Origin: Saprospiraceae bacterium UBA1994
GTDB taxonomy: Bacteria; Bacteroidota; Bacteroidia; Chitinophagales; Saprospiraceae
NCBI GenBank assembly: GCA_002335865.1
Contig: DDCY01000005.1
Coordinates: 1-32,627, forward strand
Reading direction: 5' to 3'
DNA: 32,627 bases
The translations under genes were made by a program, and so were the position numbers. The notes below the pieces were generated by a model. That model was not told where the DNA came from. It did no database searches and was given only the letters and a program-made list of their open reading frames with translations. Of the stretch, positions 16,034-24,297 are shown in pieces (within the stretch, counting starts at the first letter, position 1; each line of letters opens with the position of its first letter).

Positions 16034-16801
16034 CTATACAGCTAAAAACGATTTGATCGCTGATAATAGTTCATTTGGTTGTTCTGCATGAACCCAATGA
16101 CCTGCAGCTGCTATCGTTATGAGTTGCATATCTTCAAAATGGATGAATATTTCATCTAAATCTTCATCTTGAATATAGTTTGACTTGCCTCCTCGGATAA
16201 ATAAAGTCGGTATATCTACTACTTCATCAAAGGTAATACCTGCAAGAATTTCTTGATAGTGCTTGATCAAAAGTTTGAGATTCATTTTCCAACGGTAGCC
16301 CCCCTCTTTATTACGAGTGAGATTTTTCATCAAAAAAAGTCTAATTCCAGGCTCTGATATGTAGCGAAAAAGATGCTTATCTACATCCGCTCTCGTCTTA
16401 ACGCTATCTATTGGTACGCTAGTTAATGCCTCTAAGATGGTCTCATGCCCTCCCTTGTAAGACTTGATACCTATATCTACGACGATTAGCTTTTCTACAA
16501 GTTCTGGATAATCTTTGACTAATTGTAATGCAGTCTTGCCACCCATAGAATGGCCAATGATATAAGATTTATGTATCCATTCTGCTTCGAGAAATTCTGC
16601 GATGTCTTGAGCCAAAAGAGGATAATTAAAGTCTGTTGTATGTTCTGATTTACCGTGATCTCTAAGATCAATAACGTAGACCATGTATTCTTCTGATAAA
16701 TTCTTAGCGATGGTCTGCCAATTATCTAGCATTCCGAAGAGGCCATGCATTATTATTATTGGGTCTCCGGAGCCGAAGGTTTTAAAATTTAAGGTAGGCA
16801 T
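16034..16801 (-). CDS. Alpha/beta-fold hydrolase (YbfF-like esterase)
   Basis: 255-aa alpha/beta hydrolase. The oxyanion-hole motif HGLFG is at 19-23, the nucleophile elbow GHSMGG at 83-88 (Ser85), and the catalytic His lies in AAGHWVHAEQPNEL near the C-terminus, an arrangement typical of the YbfF/acyl-CoA esterase group. There is no signal peptide, so it is cytoplasmic. The substrate is not readable; short acyl esters or thioesters are usual. It lies 26 nt downstream of uvrB on the same strand and is probably co-transcribed with it. Confidence 0.85.
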   Translation of the reverse strand: MPTLNFKTFGSGDPIIIMHGLFGMLDNWQTIAKNLSEEYMVYVIDLRDHGKSEHTTDFNYPLLAQDIAEFLEAEWIHKSYIIGHSMGGKTALQLVKDYPELVEKLIVVDIGIKSYKGGHETILEALTSVPIDSVKTRADVDKHLFRYISEPGIRLFLMKNLTRNKEGGYRWKMNLKLLIKHYQEILAGITFDEVVDIPTLFIRGGKSNYIQDEDLDEIFIHFEDMQLITIAAAGHWVHAEQPNELLSAIKSFLAV

Positions 16802-16827
16802 TGATATATATATTCTTAATTATGATT

Positions 16828-18846
16828 CTATGACTTTAACTTCTTTTTGAGAGCGAAAAGTTCGTCTCTATATTGGGCAGCGCTTATGAAGTCTAAATCT
16901 TTGGCTGCTTTCTTCATCTTGAATTCTGTTTGCTTGATCATATCCTCAATTTTGTCTTTAGACATGTAGGCAATGATAGGGTCTGCTGCTACGCTAATCT
17001 CTTCTGGCTCTATATATGCTTTGGGTTGAGCGACACGAATATCTAAAACAGTCCTTTGATTGATAATATCCTCTTTACTCTTTGTAATAGTAGTTGGTGT
17101 GATGCCCCACTTCTCATTGTATGCTATCTGTGTGGCTCTACGCCTGTTGGTCTCATCAATAGTGATTTGCATACTATCGGTGGTTTTGTCGGCATAAAAA
17201 ATTACTAATCCATTAGAGTTACGTGCGGCTCTACCCGCTGTTTGAGTAAGAGATCTATTGTTACGTAGAAAACCTTCTTTGTCTGCATCTAGTATAGCTA
17301 CCAAAGATACTTCTGGCATATCTAGACCCTCTCTCAAGAGGTTGACACCGACTAATACATCGAATATACCTAGCCTTAGATTTTTGATAATCTCAACCCT
17401 TTCAAGAGTATCTACTTCCGAGTGAATGTATTGTACTTTTATATTTAATTTTTCTAAGTATTTAGTGAGCTCTTCGGCCATGCGCTTAGTTAGCGTTGTG
17501 ATCAAGATTCTTTCGTTTATTTCTATTCTTCCATGGATTTCTTCTAATAAGTCATCTATCTGATTTATACTTGGTCTAACTTCGATAGGTGGATCGAGCA
17601 AGCCTGTAGGCCTCACGATCTGCTCTACCACTACTCCTTCGGTCTGCTCAAGTTCGTAATTACCTGGAGTGGCAGAGACGTATACAGTTTGATTAGTTAC
17701 CGATTCGAATTCTTCAAAAGAAAGTGGCCTATTATCTATCGCAGATGGAAGGCGAAAACCATAGTTGACCAAATTAAGTTTACGTGCTCTATCACCTCCC
17801 CACATACCTCTCACTTGCGGCAATGTTACGTGACTTTCATCGACAATCGTAAGATAGTCCTCAGGGAAATAATCTAATAAACAGAACGGTCTTGTGCCTG
17901 GCTTTCGTCCATCAAAAAATCTTGAGTAATTCTCTATCCCATTACAATAACCTAACTCTCTCATCATCTCAAGATCAAAAGTCACCCTCTCCCTTACTCG
18001 TTTCGCTTCAATAAACCTTCCTTCTGCCTCAAAGAATTTCTCATGATCATAGAGCTCATCTTCTATATCTTTAATAATAATCTTCAATCTGTCCTTTGGG
18101 GCTATATACAGATTCGCTGGGAAAATAGCGCAATGATCTAAATCATGAATACGTTTTCCTGTCTCTATTTCTATACGTTCGATCTTCTCAATCTCATCGC
18201 CAAAGAATATTACTCTATATCCATAGTCAACGTATGGAAGATTTATATCCACTGTATCACCCTTCACTCTGAAGGTAGCTCTCTTAAACTCGATCTCAGT
18301 TCGTGAGTATAGACTATCCACTAATTTGTATAGGAAAGCATTTCTTGCAATGACTTCACCTTTCTTAATTCTGATTACACTATTCTTAAAATCCTCAGGA
18401 TTACCCATACCATATATACAAGAGACAGAGGATACTATGATCACATCTCTCCTACCTGACAATAATGACGACGTGGCTCTCAATCTTAGTTTGTCTATCT
18501 CCTCATTAATAGAAAGATCTTTTTCTATGTACGTGTCAGAGCCATGCATATATGCTTCTGGCTGATAGTAATCATAGTATGACACAAAGAATTCAACAGC
18601 GTTATCTGGAAAAAACTCCATGAATTCAGCATATAACTGTGCCGTGAGGGTCTTGTTATGGGTAAGTATTAGCGTTGGTCTCTGTACCTGCTCTATGACG
18701 TTGGCCATAGTAAAAGTCTTACCAGAACCTGTCACACCTAGAAGTACTTGAAATTCTTCGTTTTTATTAATTCCTTCAACTAGTTGCGTGATCGCATTGG
18801 GTTGGTCGCCGGTTGGTTCAAATTTAGATGTTAACTTAAATGACAT
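16828..18846 (-). CDS. uvrB: Excinuclease ABC subunit B
   Basis: UvrB, the damage-verifying helicase-like subunit of nucleotide excision repair, 672 aa, full length. Walker A GVTGSGKT is at 37-44, followed by the UvrB-specific THNKTLTAQLYAEF. The beta-hairpin region FFVSYYDYYQPEAY begins near 96, and the DEAD-like motif DESHVTLPQV lies near 338. Helicase motif VI TQTAGRAARN is near 541. The C-terminal UVR domain (about 632-672) that contacts UvrC is present. UvrA and UvrC are not in this window. Confidence 0.97.
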   Translation of the reverse strand: MSFKLTSKFEPTGDQPNAITQLVEGINKNEEFQVLLGVTGSGKTFTMANVIEQVQRPTLILTHNKTLTAQLYAEFMEFFPDNAVEFFVSYYDYYQPEAYMHGSDTYIEKDLSINEEIDKLRLRATSSLLSGRRDVIIVSSVSCIYGMGNPEDFKNSVIRIKKGEVIARNAFLYKLVDSLYSRTEIEFKRATFRVKGDTVDINLPYVDYGYRVIFFGDEIEKIERIEIETGKRIHDLDHCAIFPANLYIAPKDRLKIIIKDIEDELYDHEKFFEAEGRFIEAKRVRERVTFDLEMMRELGYCNGIENYSRFFDGRKPGTRPFCLLDYFPEDYLTIVDESHVTLPQVRGMWGGDRARKLNLVNYGFRLPSAIDNRPLSFEEFESVTNQTVYVSATPGNYELEQTEGVVVEQIVRPTGLLDPPIEVRPSINQIDDLLEEIHGRIEINERILITTLTKRMAEELTKYLEKLNIKVQYIHSEVDTLERVEIIKNLRLGIFDVLVGVNLLREGLDMPEVSLVAILDADKEGFLRNNRSLTQTAGRAARNSNGLVIFYADKTTDSMQITIDETNRRRATQIAYNEKWGITPTTITKSKEDIINQRTVLDIRVAQPKAYIEPEEISVAADPIIAYMSKDKIEDMIKQTEFKMKKAAKDLDFISAAQYRDELFALKKKLKS

Positions 18847-19392
18847 TTAATATATGGTTTGCCTTCTTAGGATTTGTTAGTGGTAAACGTTTTTCTAATT
18901 GCAGAGAAAAGCGAATCTTTATTTGAATTTGCAAATGAGTTTGAATGCCATTTAATGAAAATCTTTAGTGTAAAATACGAGACTTATAAAGAAACCCCAA
19001 AACTAACATTGTTGTTGGCATATTGTAATCCTTTTACAAAACGATGTCGCAATACACGCAATCTGCGTTTTTCACTTGACAGAGAAAAGTAATGCTTGTT
19101 CAATTTATACAATATCAAGATTGTATTGTCCGCTCATTATTTCTTTTATAAAAAAGTACCGCTCTAACAAAAAAAGGATTCCCACCTCTGGGAATCCCTT
19201 ACAAATTGATTAACAAAAACCAAGTATTAATCTTGGCTTTTTAGCTATATTTTAGACGTTTCTGACATTTAAATTTATTTTCCTAAAAAAGAACTTCCCA
19301 TTAACAGATTCATCTTTATCAGTCTTGGCCTATAAAGAGCATTGTTTTGGGCTTTATGGTAGTATTTTTTGAACAAGATTTCTGCAAAAACA
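18847..19392. other. Intergenic region upstream of uvrB
   Basis: 546 nt between the uvrB start and the 3' end of the T9SS gene. It contains a strong terminator (19169-19197) and an AT-rich remainder. A 72-codon frame at 18874-19092 on the plus strand has no recognisable content and I do not believe it is a gene. The uvrB promoter should lie here, but no clean Bacteroidota -7/-33 pair was found. Confidence 0.6.
19169..19197 (-). terminator. Intrinsic terminator of the dockerin/T9SS operon
   Basis: On the minus strand GGATTCCCA, loop GAGG, TGGGAATCC, then seven T. The 9-bp stem is perfect. It lies about 195 nt past the stop at 19393, leaving an unusually long 3' untranslated stretch. Confidence 0.88.
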
Positions 19393-20574
19393 CTACTTAA
19401 TCAAAATTATCTCCTCCATGTATCTCTGTCCTTTGTAATCTATAATAAAGTGGTATAAGCTACTCGGTAAGTTAGATATATCTATTTTTCCTAAATCAGA
19501 ATTTAATACTTCAGCTCTGACTAACTCTCCAGTATTGCTAAAGATGTTTAGCATAGGTCTTTCTGTGCTAGCATTATCTAATCCAGTCAGCTCTAACTGT
19601 ACATAGTTTGCTGTAGGGTTAGGAAATATATTGATCATAAAGTCATAATCTGCTCTGGTGAAGTTTACTGCTCTAATACCAGAATACTTGTACTCACCAT
19701 CTATATCTACCATCTTGATTCTGTAGTATTGTACCACATCGTTTCTTTCCATGCCAACCTCTCTATCAGAGAACTTGTAATCTTGGTCTGTATTACTGTT
19801 ACCTGTAGCTTCAACTCTACCAATCTGAGCGAAATTCACTCCATCATCAGAACGCTCTACATCGAAGTGACTTCCATTTACCTCTGAAGCTGTAACCCAA
19901 TCAAGATTGGCATCTCTATTTTTGAAAGGTACTGCTGTAAATGATTTTAAGATTATCGGAAGGGCTACATTAGCTTGTTTTGCAATAAAAGTATTACTTC
20001 CATCTCCGTTATTTGTAGTCTCAATATCATCATCATCAAATACACTACTAGCATCAGAGCCAGTAAAATCAAATCGATCTAAGCCTCCACCAAATAAAGA
20101 CAAATAGCTTGGTGTAAAGAAATCGTTGTGCACAAGTTCCGCATCGACAGTTTCTGCCTCCATGCCCGCAACTGCATTCATCCTTATAGTCACTATTCTA
20201 TAGGCTGTTCCGACTTCATAAGTACTTTCTATTTCAGTATTTAACTCTTGCCAACTGAAATGATAGTGGACATATCCAGATTCTGCTCCCTGAGTATCAG
20301 TACCTACAAAAGTTAAGCCTCCAGCGCCCGCTAGATCTGGAAAATTTATTTCATCCGAAGTGGCTACCATATTATCAATTTTAGCTGCATCATCTGTTGA
20401 CAATCGTATAAAAAATTCTGCTGTACTAAAGCCTATATTCAATGTTTCGGAATCTGGGGTTAGGTAAATAATCAAATCTTGATTATCATTATCTAAAGAT
20501 GCTTTAAAATTTTGAGCACTTATCGAACCAACGAGCATATATGCTGTAATTATTATAGTATTAAATAATTTCAT
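19393..20574 (-). CDS. Secreted T9SS-sorted protein with possible cohesin-like N-terminal domain
   Basis: 393 aa. A signal peptide (MKLFNTIIITAYMLVGSISA, cleavage after SAQ) is followed by a beta-rich domain at about 22-165. Residues 206-305 form a fibronectin-III-like module (LPIILKSFTAV then LDWVTASEVNGSHFDVERS) very common in Bacteroidota secreted proteins. The C-terminal 80 residues (INIFPNPTANYVQL from 314, ending MEEIILIK) are a type A sorting domain of the type IX secretion system, predicting export and attachment at the cell surface. It follows the dockerin-like gene by 22 nt, so the two form an operon. From memory, similar N-terminal domains in related genomes sit beside dockerin-like proteins; calling it cohesin-like is inference. 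No catalytic residues are apparent. Confidence 0.85.
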   Translation of the reverse strand: MKLFNTIIITAYMLVGSISAQNFKASLDNDNQDLIIYLTPDSETLNIGFSTAEFFIRLSTDDAAKIDNMVATSDEINFPDLAGAGGLTFVGTDTQGAESGYVHYHFSWQELNTEIESTYEVGTAYRIVTIRMNAVAGMEAETVDAELVHNDFFTPSYLSLFGGGLDRFDFTGSDASSVFDDDDIETTNNGDGSNTFIAKQANVALPIILKSFTAVPFKNRDANLDWVTASEVNGSHFDVERSDDGVNFAQIGRVEATGNSNTDQDYKFSDREVGMERNDVVQYYRIKMVDIDGEYKYSGIRAVNFTRADYDFMINIFPNPTANYVQLELTGLDNASTERPMLNIFSNTGELVRAEVLNSDLGKIDISNLPSSLYHFIIDYKGQRYMEEIILIK

Positions 20575-20596
20575 CTCTATTTTTTTAAAATAATTA

Positions 20597-22288
20597 TTAA
20601 AATGCTCGCACTATTAAATTAGTATAAACACCGTCTAGTACACCTAAAAGAAATAATGCATCATTAATCGTACTAGGACCAGTCATACGAACATTTCCAT
20701 CTAAATTTAAATCCTCAGTTTCATAAACATCAAACTGTGTAGCAGTATAAATACCTCCTAATTGATTTAATAATGCAAGTGCATCATTAATCGTACTAGG
20801 ACCAGTCATACGAATTCCTTTATACGCAGTTGCTACCGCGGATTCACCATTCGCATTCCCACCATATACTCCATATACGCCTGTTTCTAATTCTTCTTGC
20901 TGATCACCAACTGCTTGATTTACTGCAGAAGTAAAGTCATACACTGCAGTAGTTCCTGGGCTCATAGACACTATTCCAGATGATTTTACACCTAAATGAT
21001 TTCTGTGTCTTACAACTATAGTATAATTATCAAGAGTAATTCCTTCGAAACTTACTGCAGAGTTACTTCCATCAATATCAATTATATCTCCATCTCTTTG
21101 TAATAAGGCTGATCTCGTAGAAACGACTGCATCTGCACTATCTCTGATTTCAAGAAATACCCAATCTACAATATCATCACCATCAGCTACATAGTCAAAA
21201 TCTTCTAAAGCATCAACTGTCTCTCCACCTCCTCCACTTACATGAGTAAATGCAGCCATATCTGAATATGGCTCTTCCAGTGGAATAAGAGATTTTGTTC
21301 TTAGTTGATCTCTCATCAAATCCTGAGAAGCTTGATAAGGTCCTTGTAAAATAATCTTAGCAGCTAAAAACGCTCTTAACAATCCACTATCTCCAATAAT
21401 AACATAATCAGTATCATCCAATACAAGACCTACATTTGTTACAGAGTTAATACCGTCAACAGTAGTAGCGGCTCCTGTTGTTGCAAGTGCTGTATAATCT
21501 GTACCATTGAACTGAAATACTGCAGCATCTGTATTATCAAAAGTTGTAGTCTCGTCCGCTGCTGCCCATGAAGGAGCAGCAATAAGATCAGATCCTCCTA
21601 TAACTGCTTCTGTGATTTCCCAAGTAGCGCTAACTACATCGTCTACCATAGCGTCGGTCTGAGTGACTGGTGCATCATATGCATCTGTCAATACCCTTAC
21701 ACTGATATCATCAACTGTACCGCCTTCAGCCAATGTAATATCATTTTGAGAATCTATAGCGGCTCCCACTGGAAACTTAAATGCTGTAGATAAACCTTCT
21801 TTAGTAACCACACCTGCCCCATCGGTAACGATGAATGAATTAGTCACTGCCACGTTATCCGCTGCAGAAGTTGCACTAAGTACTAAGTTATTCGCTCCTA
21901 GTATGATTTGATTGTCATCTTCCGTAAATGTAAGATCACCATCGATATCTAAATCTGATGCTAAAGTTAGGTCTTCAGCAGTTTTCGCCATCTCTACGTC
22001 ACTCAAAATTGTCGATGCCATAAAGTTAATCGTACTTGGTGTTGTTCCTGAAAACTTCAATTTAGAATCAACAGCTGATGTAAACGAAGCCGCAGCTTCA
22101 CTTGTAATATCACCTTTGACTTCTATAATTCCATTATTTACGATTGATCCAGTTGTGTTCGTGATATCTGACTCTACTACTAGTGTGGCTCCAGATTGTA
22201 TAGTAATTGTTCCCCCTTGATTGACTAGCTGAGCAGAGACTCCTAGAGCCATTCCAAGAAAAAGAACTAATGTTAGTAGTTTCTTCAT
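20597..22288 (-). CDS. Secreted protein with two dockerin-like repeats
   Basis: 563 aa with a clear signal peptide (MKKLLTLVLFLGMALGVSAQ). Residues 25-150 are rich in short Ile/Val/Thr/Asn beta-strands (GGTITIQSGATLVV, NGDGD-type turns), suggesting a beta-helix. Residues about 330-455 form a module seen in other Bacteroidota surface proteins (DWVFLEIRDS, LLQRDGDIIDID, VVRHRNHLG). The C-terminus carries two dockerin-like repeats with identical RMTGPSTINDAL at 493-504 and 534-545. The second has a good Ca-binding loop, DLNLDGNV. The first is degenerate (GGNANGES with an insert). Unlike its neighbour it lacks a T9SS sorting domain, so it may be held at the surface through a partner. A carbohydrate or adhesion role is plausible but unproven. 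Confidence 0.82.
   Translation of the reverse strand: MKKLLTLVLFLGMALGVSAQLVNQGGTITIQSGATLVVESDITNTTGSIVNNGIIEVKGDITSEAAASFTSAVDSKLKFSGTTPSTINFMASTILSDVEMAKTAEDLTLASDLDIDGDLTFTEDDNQIILGANNLVLSATSAADNVAVTNSFIVTDGAGVVTKEGLSTAFKFPVGAAIDSQNDITLAEGGTVDDISVRVLTDAYDAPVTQTDAMVDDVVSATWEITEAVIGGSDLIAAPSWAAADETTTFDNTDAAVFQFNGTDYTALATTGAATTVDGINSVTNVGLVLDDTDYVIIGDSGLLRAFLAAKIILQGPYQASQDLMRDQLRTKSLIPLEEPYSDMAAFTHVSGGGGETVDALEDFDYVADGDDIVDWVFLEIRDSADAVVSTRSALLQRDGDIIDIDGSNSAVSFEGITLDNYTIVVRHRNHLGVKSSGIVSMSPGTTAVYDFTSAVNQAVGDQQEELETGVYGVYGGNANGESAVATAYKGIRMTGPSTINDALALLNQLGGIYTATQFDVYETEDLNLDGNVRMTGPSTINDALFLLGVLDGVYTNLIVRAF
20657..20691 (-). repeat. 35-nt direct repeat, copy 1 (second dockerin-like repeat)
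   Basis: Identical base for base to 20780-20814, including third codon positions. It encodes RMTGPSTINDA of the C-terminal dockerin-like repeat. Sequence diverges immediately on both sides. Confidence 0.9.
20780..20814 (-). repeat. 35-nt direct repeat, copy 2 (first dockerin-like repeat)
   Basis: Partner of 20657-20691, 123 nt (41 codons) away in the same frame. Confidence 0.9.
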
Positions 22289-22336
22289 AATTATAATTTT
22301 TAAAATAGGATCAACTTATTTTACCTAAGATATTTT

Positions 22337-22369
22337 CAAATTTAACTAATATCTACCTTTTTTGCACAA
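22337..22369 (-). promoter_or_regulatory. Candidate promoter of the dockerin/T9SS operon
   Basis: The minus strand carries a perfect -7 match TAAATTTG (22344-22337). A TTG within a T-run lies 22 nt upstream (22369-22367), slightly longer than the usual 19-21 spacing. The leader would be about 40 nt. Confidence 0.45.
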
Positions 22370-22518
22370 AAAATGAGTGAACCATGGAAATGGTTTTGTG
22401 AAATGTCGTCAAATACCTCAATTTTCTCATTTCTTTTTTAAAAAAATTCAGATGTATTTATCATCATTGTGATTGTATAATCCTAATCCATTGTCACAAA
22501 ATTCCGTAAAATCACCGT

Positions 22519-22821
22519 TTAAAGATAAATATACATTGTCATATATCTGAGTATTCTATATTTCGCAATGCCATATATAATTAACTCAAATACAGCCGGA
22601 GCGGTCATTGTTTTCACCCAATAAATATTAGTCGGAGGTAGATCCGCTGCTGCGCTAGGTACATCTCCAGTCAAGCTATTGCTTTCGAGATATATCGTTA
22701 CTAGCTCAATTAAGCCATTAAAGTTCGGAAATGATATACTTAGTATTGATATAGGATCAATATAAAAAGAAAAGTATGCCAAAATTATGATCGTATAATA
22801 TGATCCTTTATGGAATATCAA
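22519..22821 (-). pseudogene. Possible leucine-rich-repeat gene remnant
   Basis: An open frame of about 100 codons with no ATG or GTG start (it opens with TTG). In the middle, FNGLIELVTIYLESNSLTG followed by DVPS fits one repeat of the LxxLxxLxLxxNxLTGxVP type found in Bacteroidota surface proteins. The flanks have no repeat character. It may be the decayed end of an LRR protein, or chance. I would not annotate it as functional. Confidence 0.25.
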
Positions 22822-22932
22822 GCTGATAAAAGATGTTAATTTTGTAATGAAAGGAGGAGAAGTTTATTTGAAGTAGGTTTTTCAGTTGGCAGTTTTAGAT
22901 CGTCAAGTGGCGAAGGTTTTAGGACTTAATAG

Positions 22933-22963
22933 GAATACGGATTTAACGCATTAACACGTATTC
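22933..22963 (-). terminator. Hairpin after the glycan cluster, possible terminator
   Basis: On the minus strand GAATACG, TG, TTAA, loop TGCG, TTAA, ATC, CGTATTC: 7-bp outer and 4-bp inner stems. It lies 20 nt past the stop of the last glycan gene. No T-run follows on the minus strand, whereas on the plus strand it is followed by TTTTCT, so its direction is uncertain. Confidence 0.4.
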
Positions 22964-22983
22964 TTTTCTACAATAAATACGAT

Positions 22984-24123
22984 TTAAATTTTGGAAATAA
23001 TATCGTAGATATGATTGGCAATCAGGCGATCGTCAAATTGATTCATAACGATATTTCGGCCGGCTTGGCCCATAGATTTACGCTCTTCTTCTGTTAGCGA
23101 AATTATTTTTTGCATCGATTCTGCGAGGTCGTTGGCATCTCTTAGTTTGGCAAGATATCCGTTTACTTCTACTTCTACTGCCTCACGACATCCTGCAGTA
23201 TCTGTAGTGATTACTGGCTTGGCCATAGCCATAGCTTCTGTAATAGTACGCGGTATGGCTTCTCTATAAGAAGGCAAAACGACACAATCTGATTTGGATA
23301 TAAACGGTCGAACATCTCTTTGGAAACCATGATAATACACTATATCAGAATCTACCCATTCGATGAGTTCATCTTTCTCTACTGTTGCTGGATTATCTGG
23401 GTCCAATTCACCTACTAACCAAAATTGAGTTTTAGGGTGAACTAGTTTAATTATTCTAGCCGCTTCTACAAATTCTTTTACTCCCTTGTCATATAGTAAT
23501 CTACCTACAAAGGTAAATATCATAGCTTCATTTACTTCCTCATTAGGATAAGGACGGAAGTATGTAGTATTTACTCCACAACCCTTAACAGATATGCCCT
23601 GGCCTTTAGTAATAATATTTTTATTTTCGAAAAGCTCTCGGTCTTCGATATTCTCGAAGATGAATTTTTTATGATACTTACTTGTGTATTTATATAAAGC
23701 CGTTGTAACAGATTTAATAAAACCATTGTGTATAAATGCGTACCCCAAACCAGTTACTATTGCAATAGAATCTACCTTAGCTCTACGCGCTGCTATTGCT
23801 CCATAGATATTTGGTTTATTAGTAAAGTGAATTACCAAATCTGGTTTTAGTCTTTTGTACTTGCGAGTAAGCTCTGCTATAAGTACAAGATCTTTTAACG
23901 GATTTGTACTATCTCTATCCAAAGATCTTAATGCGACATGCTTTACTGCAGGGTACTTTTCTTTATATTCTATATATTGGTCTACCGGTGCAATCACTAT
24001 TACATCATACCCCTCTCCAATAAACTTGTCCAACAGGTTCAATCTAAAATTATGAATATTCCAGGTAGAATTGGCTACTAAAGCTATTGTCTTATATTTC
24101 GATACGGTGCTCTTTATACTCAT
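22984..24123 (-). CDS. Glycosyltransferase family 4 (PglA-like)
   Basis: 379-aa GT-B glycosyltransferase of family GT4. The N-terminal domain has the segment FTNKPNIYGAIAARRAKV and then TGLGYAF (about 100-128), typical of the PglA/WbpH-like transferases that add HexNAc to a lipid-linked first sugar. The C-terminal Rossmann domain has FVGRLLYDKGVKEF (about 205-218) and the donor-binding EX7E region EAIPRTITEAMAMAKPVI (about 288-305). It acts at the inner face of the cytoplasmic membrane. It is the last gene of the minus-strand glycan cluster, 174 nt downstream of the GDP-mannose enzyme. Its ATG is preceded by AGAAGGAA, a good Shine-Dalgarno sequence for this genome. Donor and acceptor are inferred only. 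Confidence 0.85.
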   Translation of the reverse strand: MSIKSTVSKYKTIALVANSTWNIHNFRLNLLDKFIGEGYDVIVIAPVDQYIEYKEKYPAVKHVALRSLDRDSTNPLKDLVLIAELTRKYKRLKPDLVIHFTNKPNIYGAIAARRAKVDSIAIVTGLGYAFIHNGFIKSVTTALYKYTSKYHKKFIFENIEDRELFENKNIITKGQGISVKGCGVNTTYFRPYPNEEVNEAMIFTFVGRLLYDKGVKEFVEAARIIKLVHPKTQFWLVGELDPDNPATVEKDELIEWVDSDIVYYHGFQRDVRPFISKSDCVVLPSYREAIPRTITEAMAMAKPVITTDTAGCREAVEVEVNGYLAKLRDANDLAESMQKIISLTEEERKSMGQAGRNIVMNQFDDRLIANHIYDIISKI

Positions 24124-24297
24124 TTCCTTCTAAAATAATATGCTGTTCTAGCTCTGCATATATAGCATCTAACAATTTTTATATTCTTATTCTTTTGCAT
24201 TCTCTAATTCCAATAATTTCTGCTGTTTATTACTTTACTTCCAATATCGATTTTCCAGCTTTGATTGAATAGTCACCGGATATTTAAAGTCTTTTCA

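Larger units (their letters stand above)
22289..22983. other. Intergenic region between glycan cluster and dockerin operon
   Basis: 695 nt. It contains a candidate promoter for the dockerin operon (22337-22369), a possible leucine-rich-repeat remnant (22519-22821), and a hairpin just after the glycan cluster (22933-22963). The rest shows nothing recognisable. Confidence 0.6.

Noticed and set aside
18874..19092. 72-codon plus-strand frame upstream of uvrB
   Set aside because: No recognisable domain, no good start context, composition like the surrounding non-coding DNA, and it would cover the uvrB promoter region.
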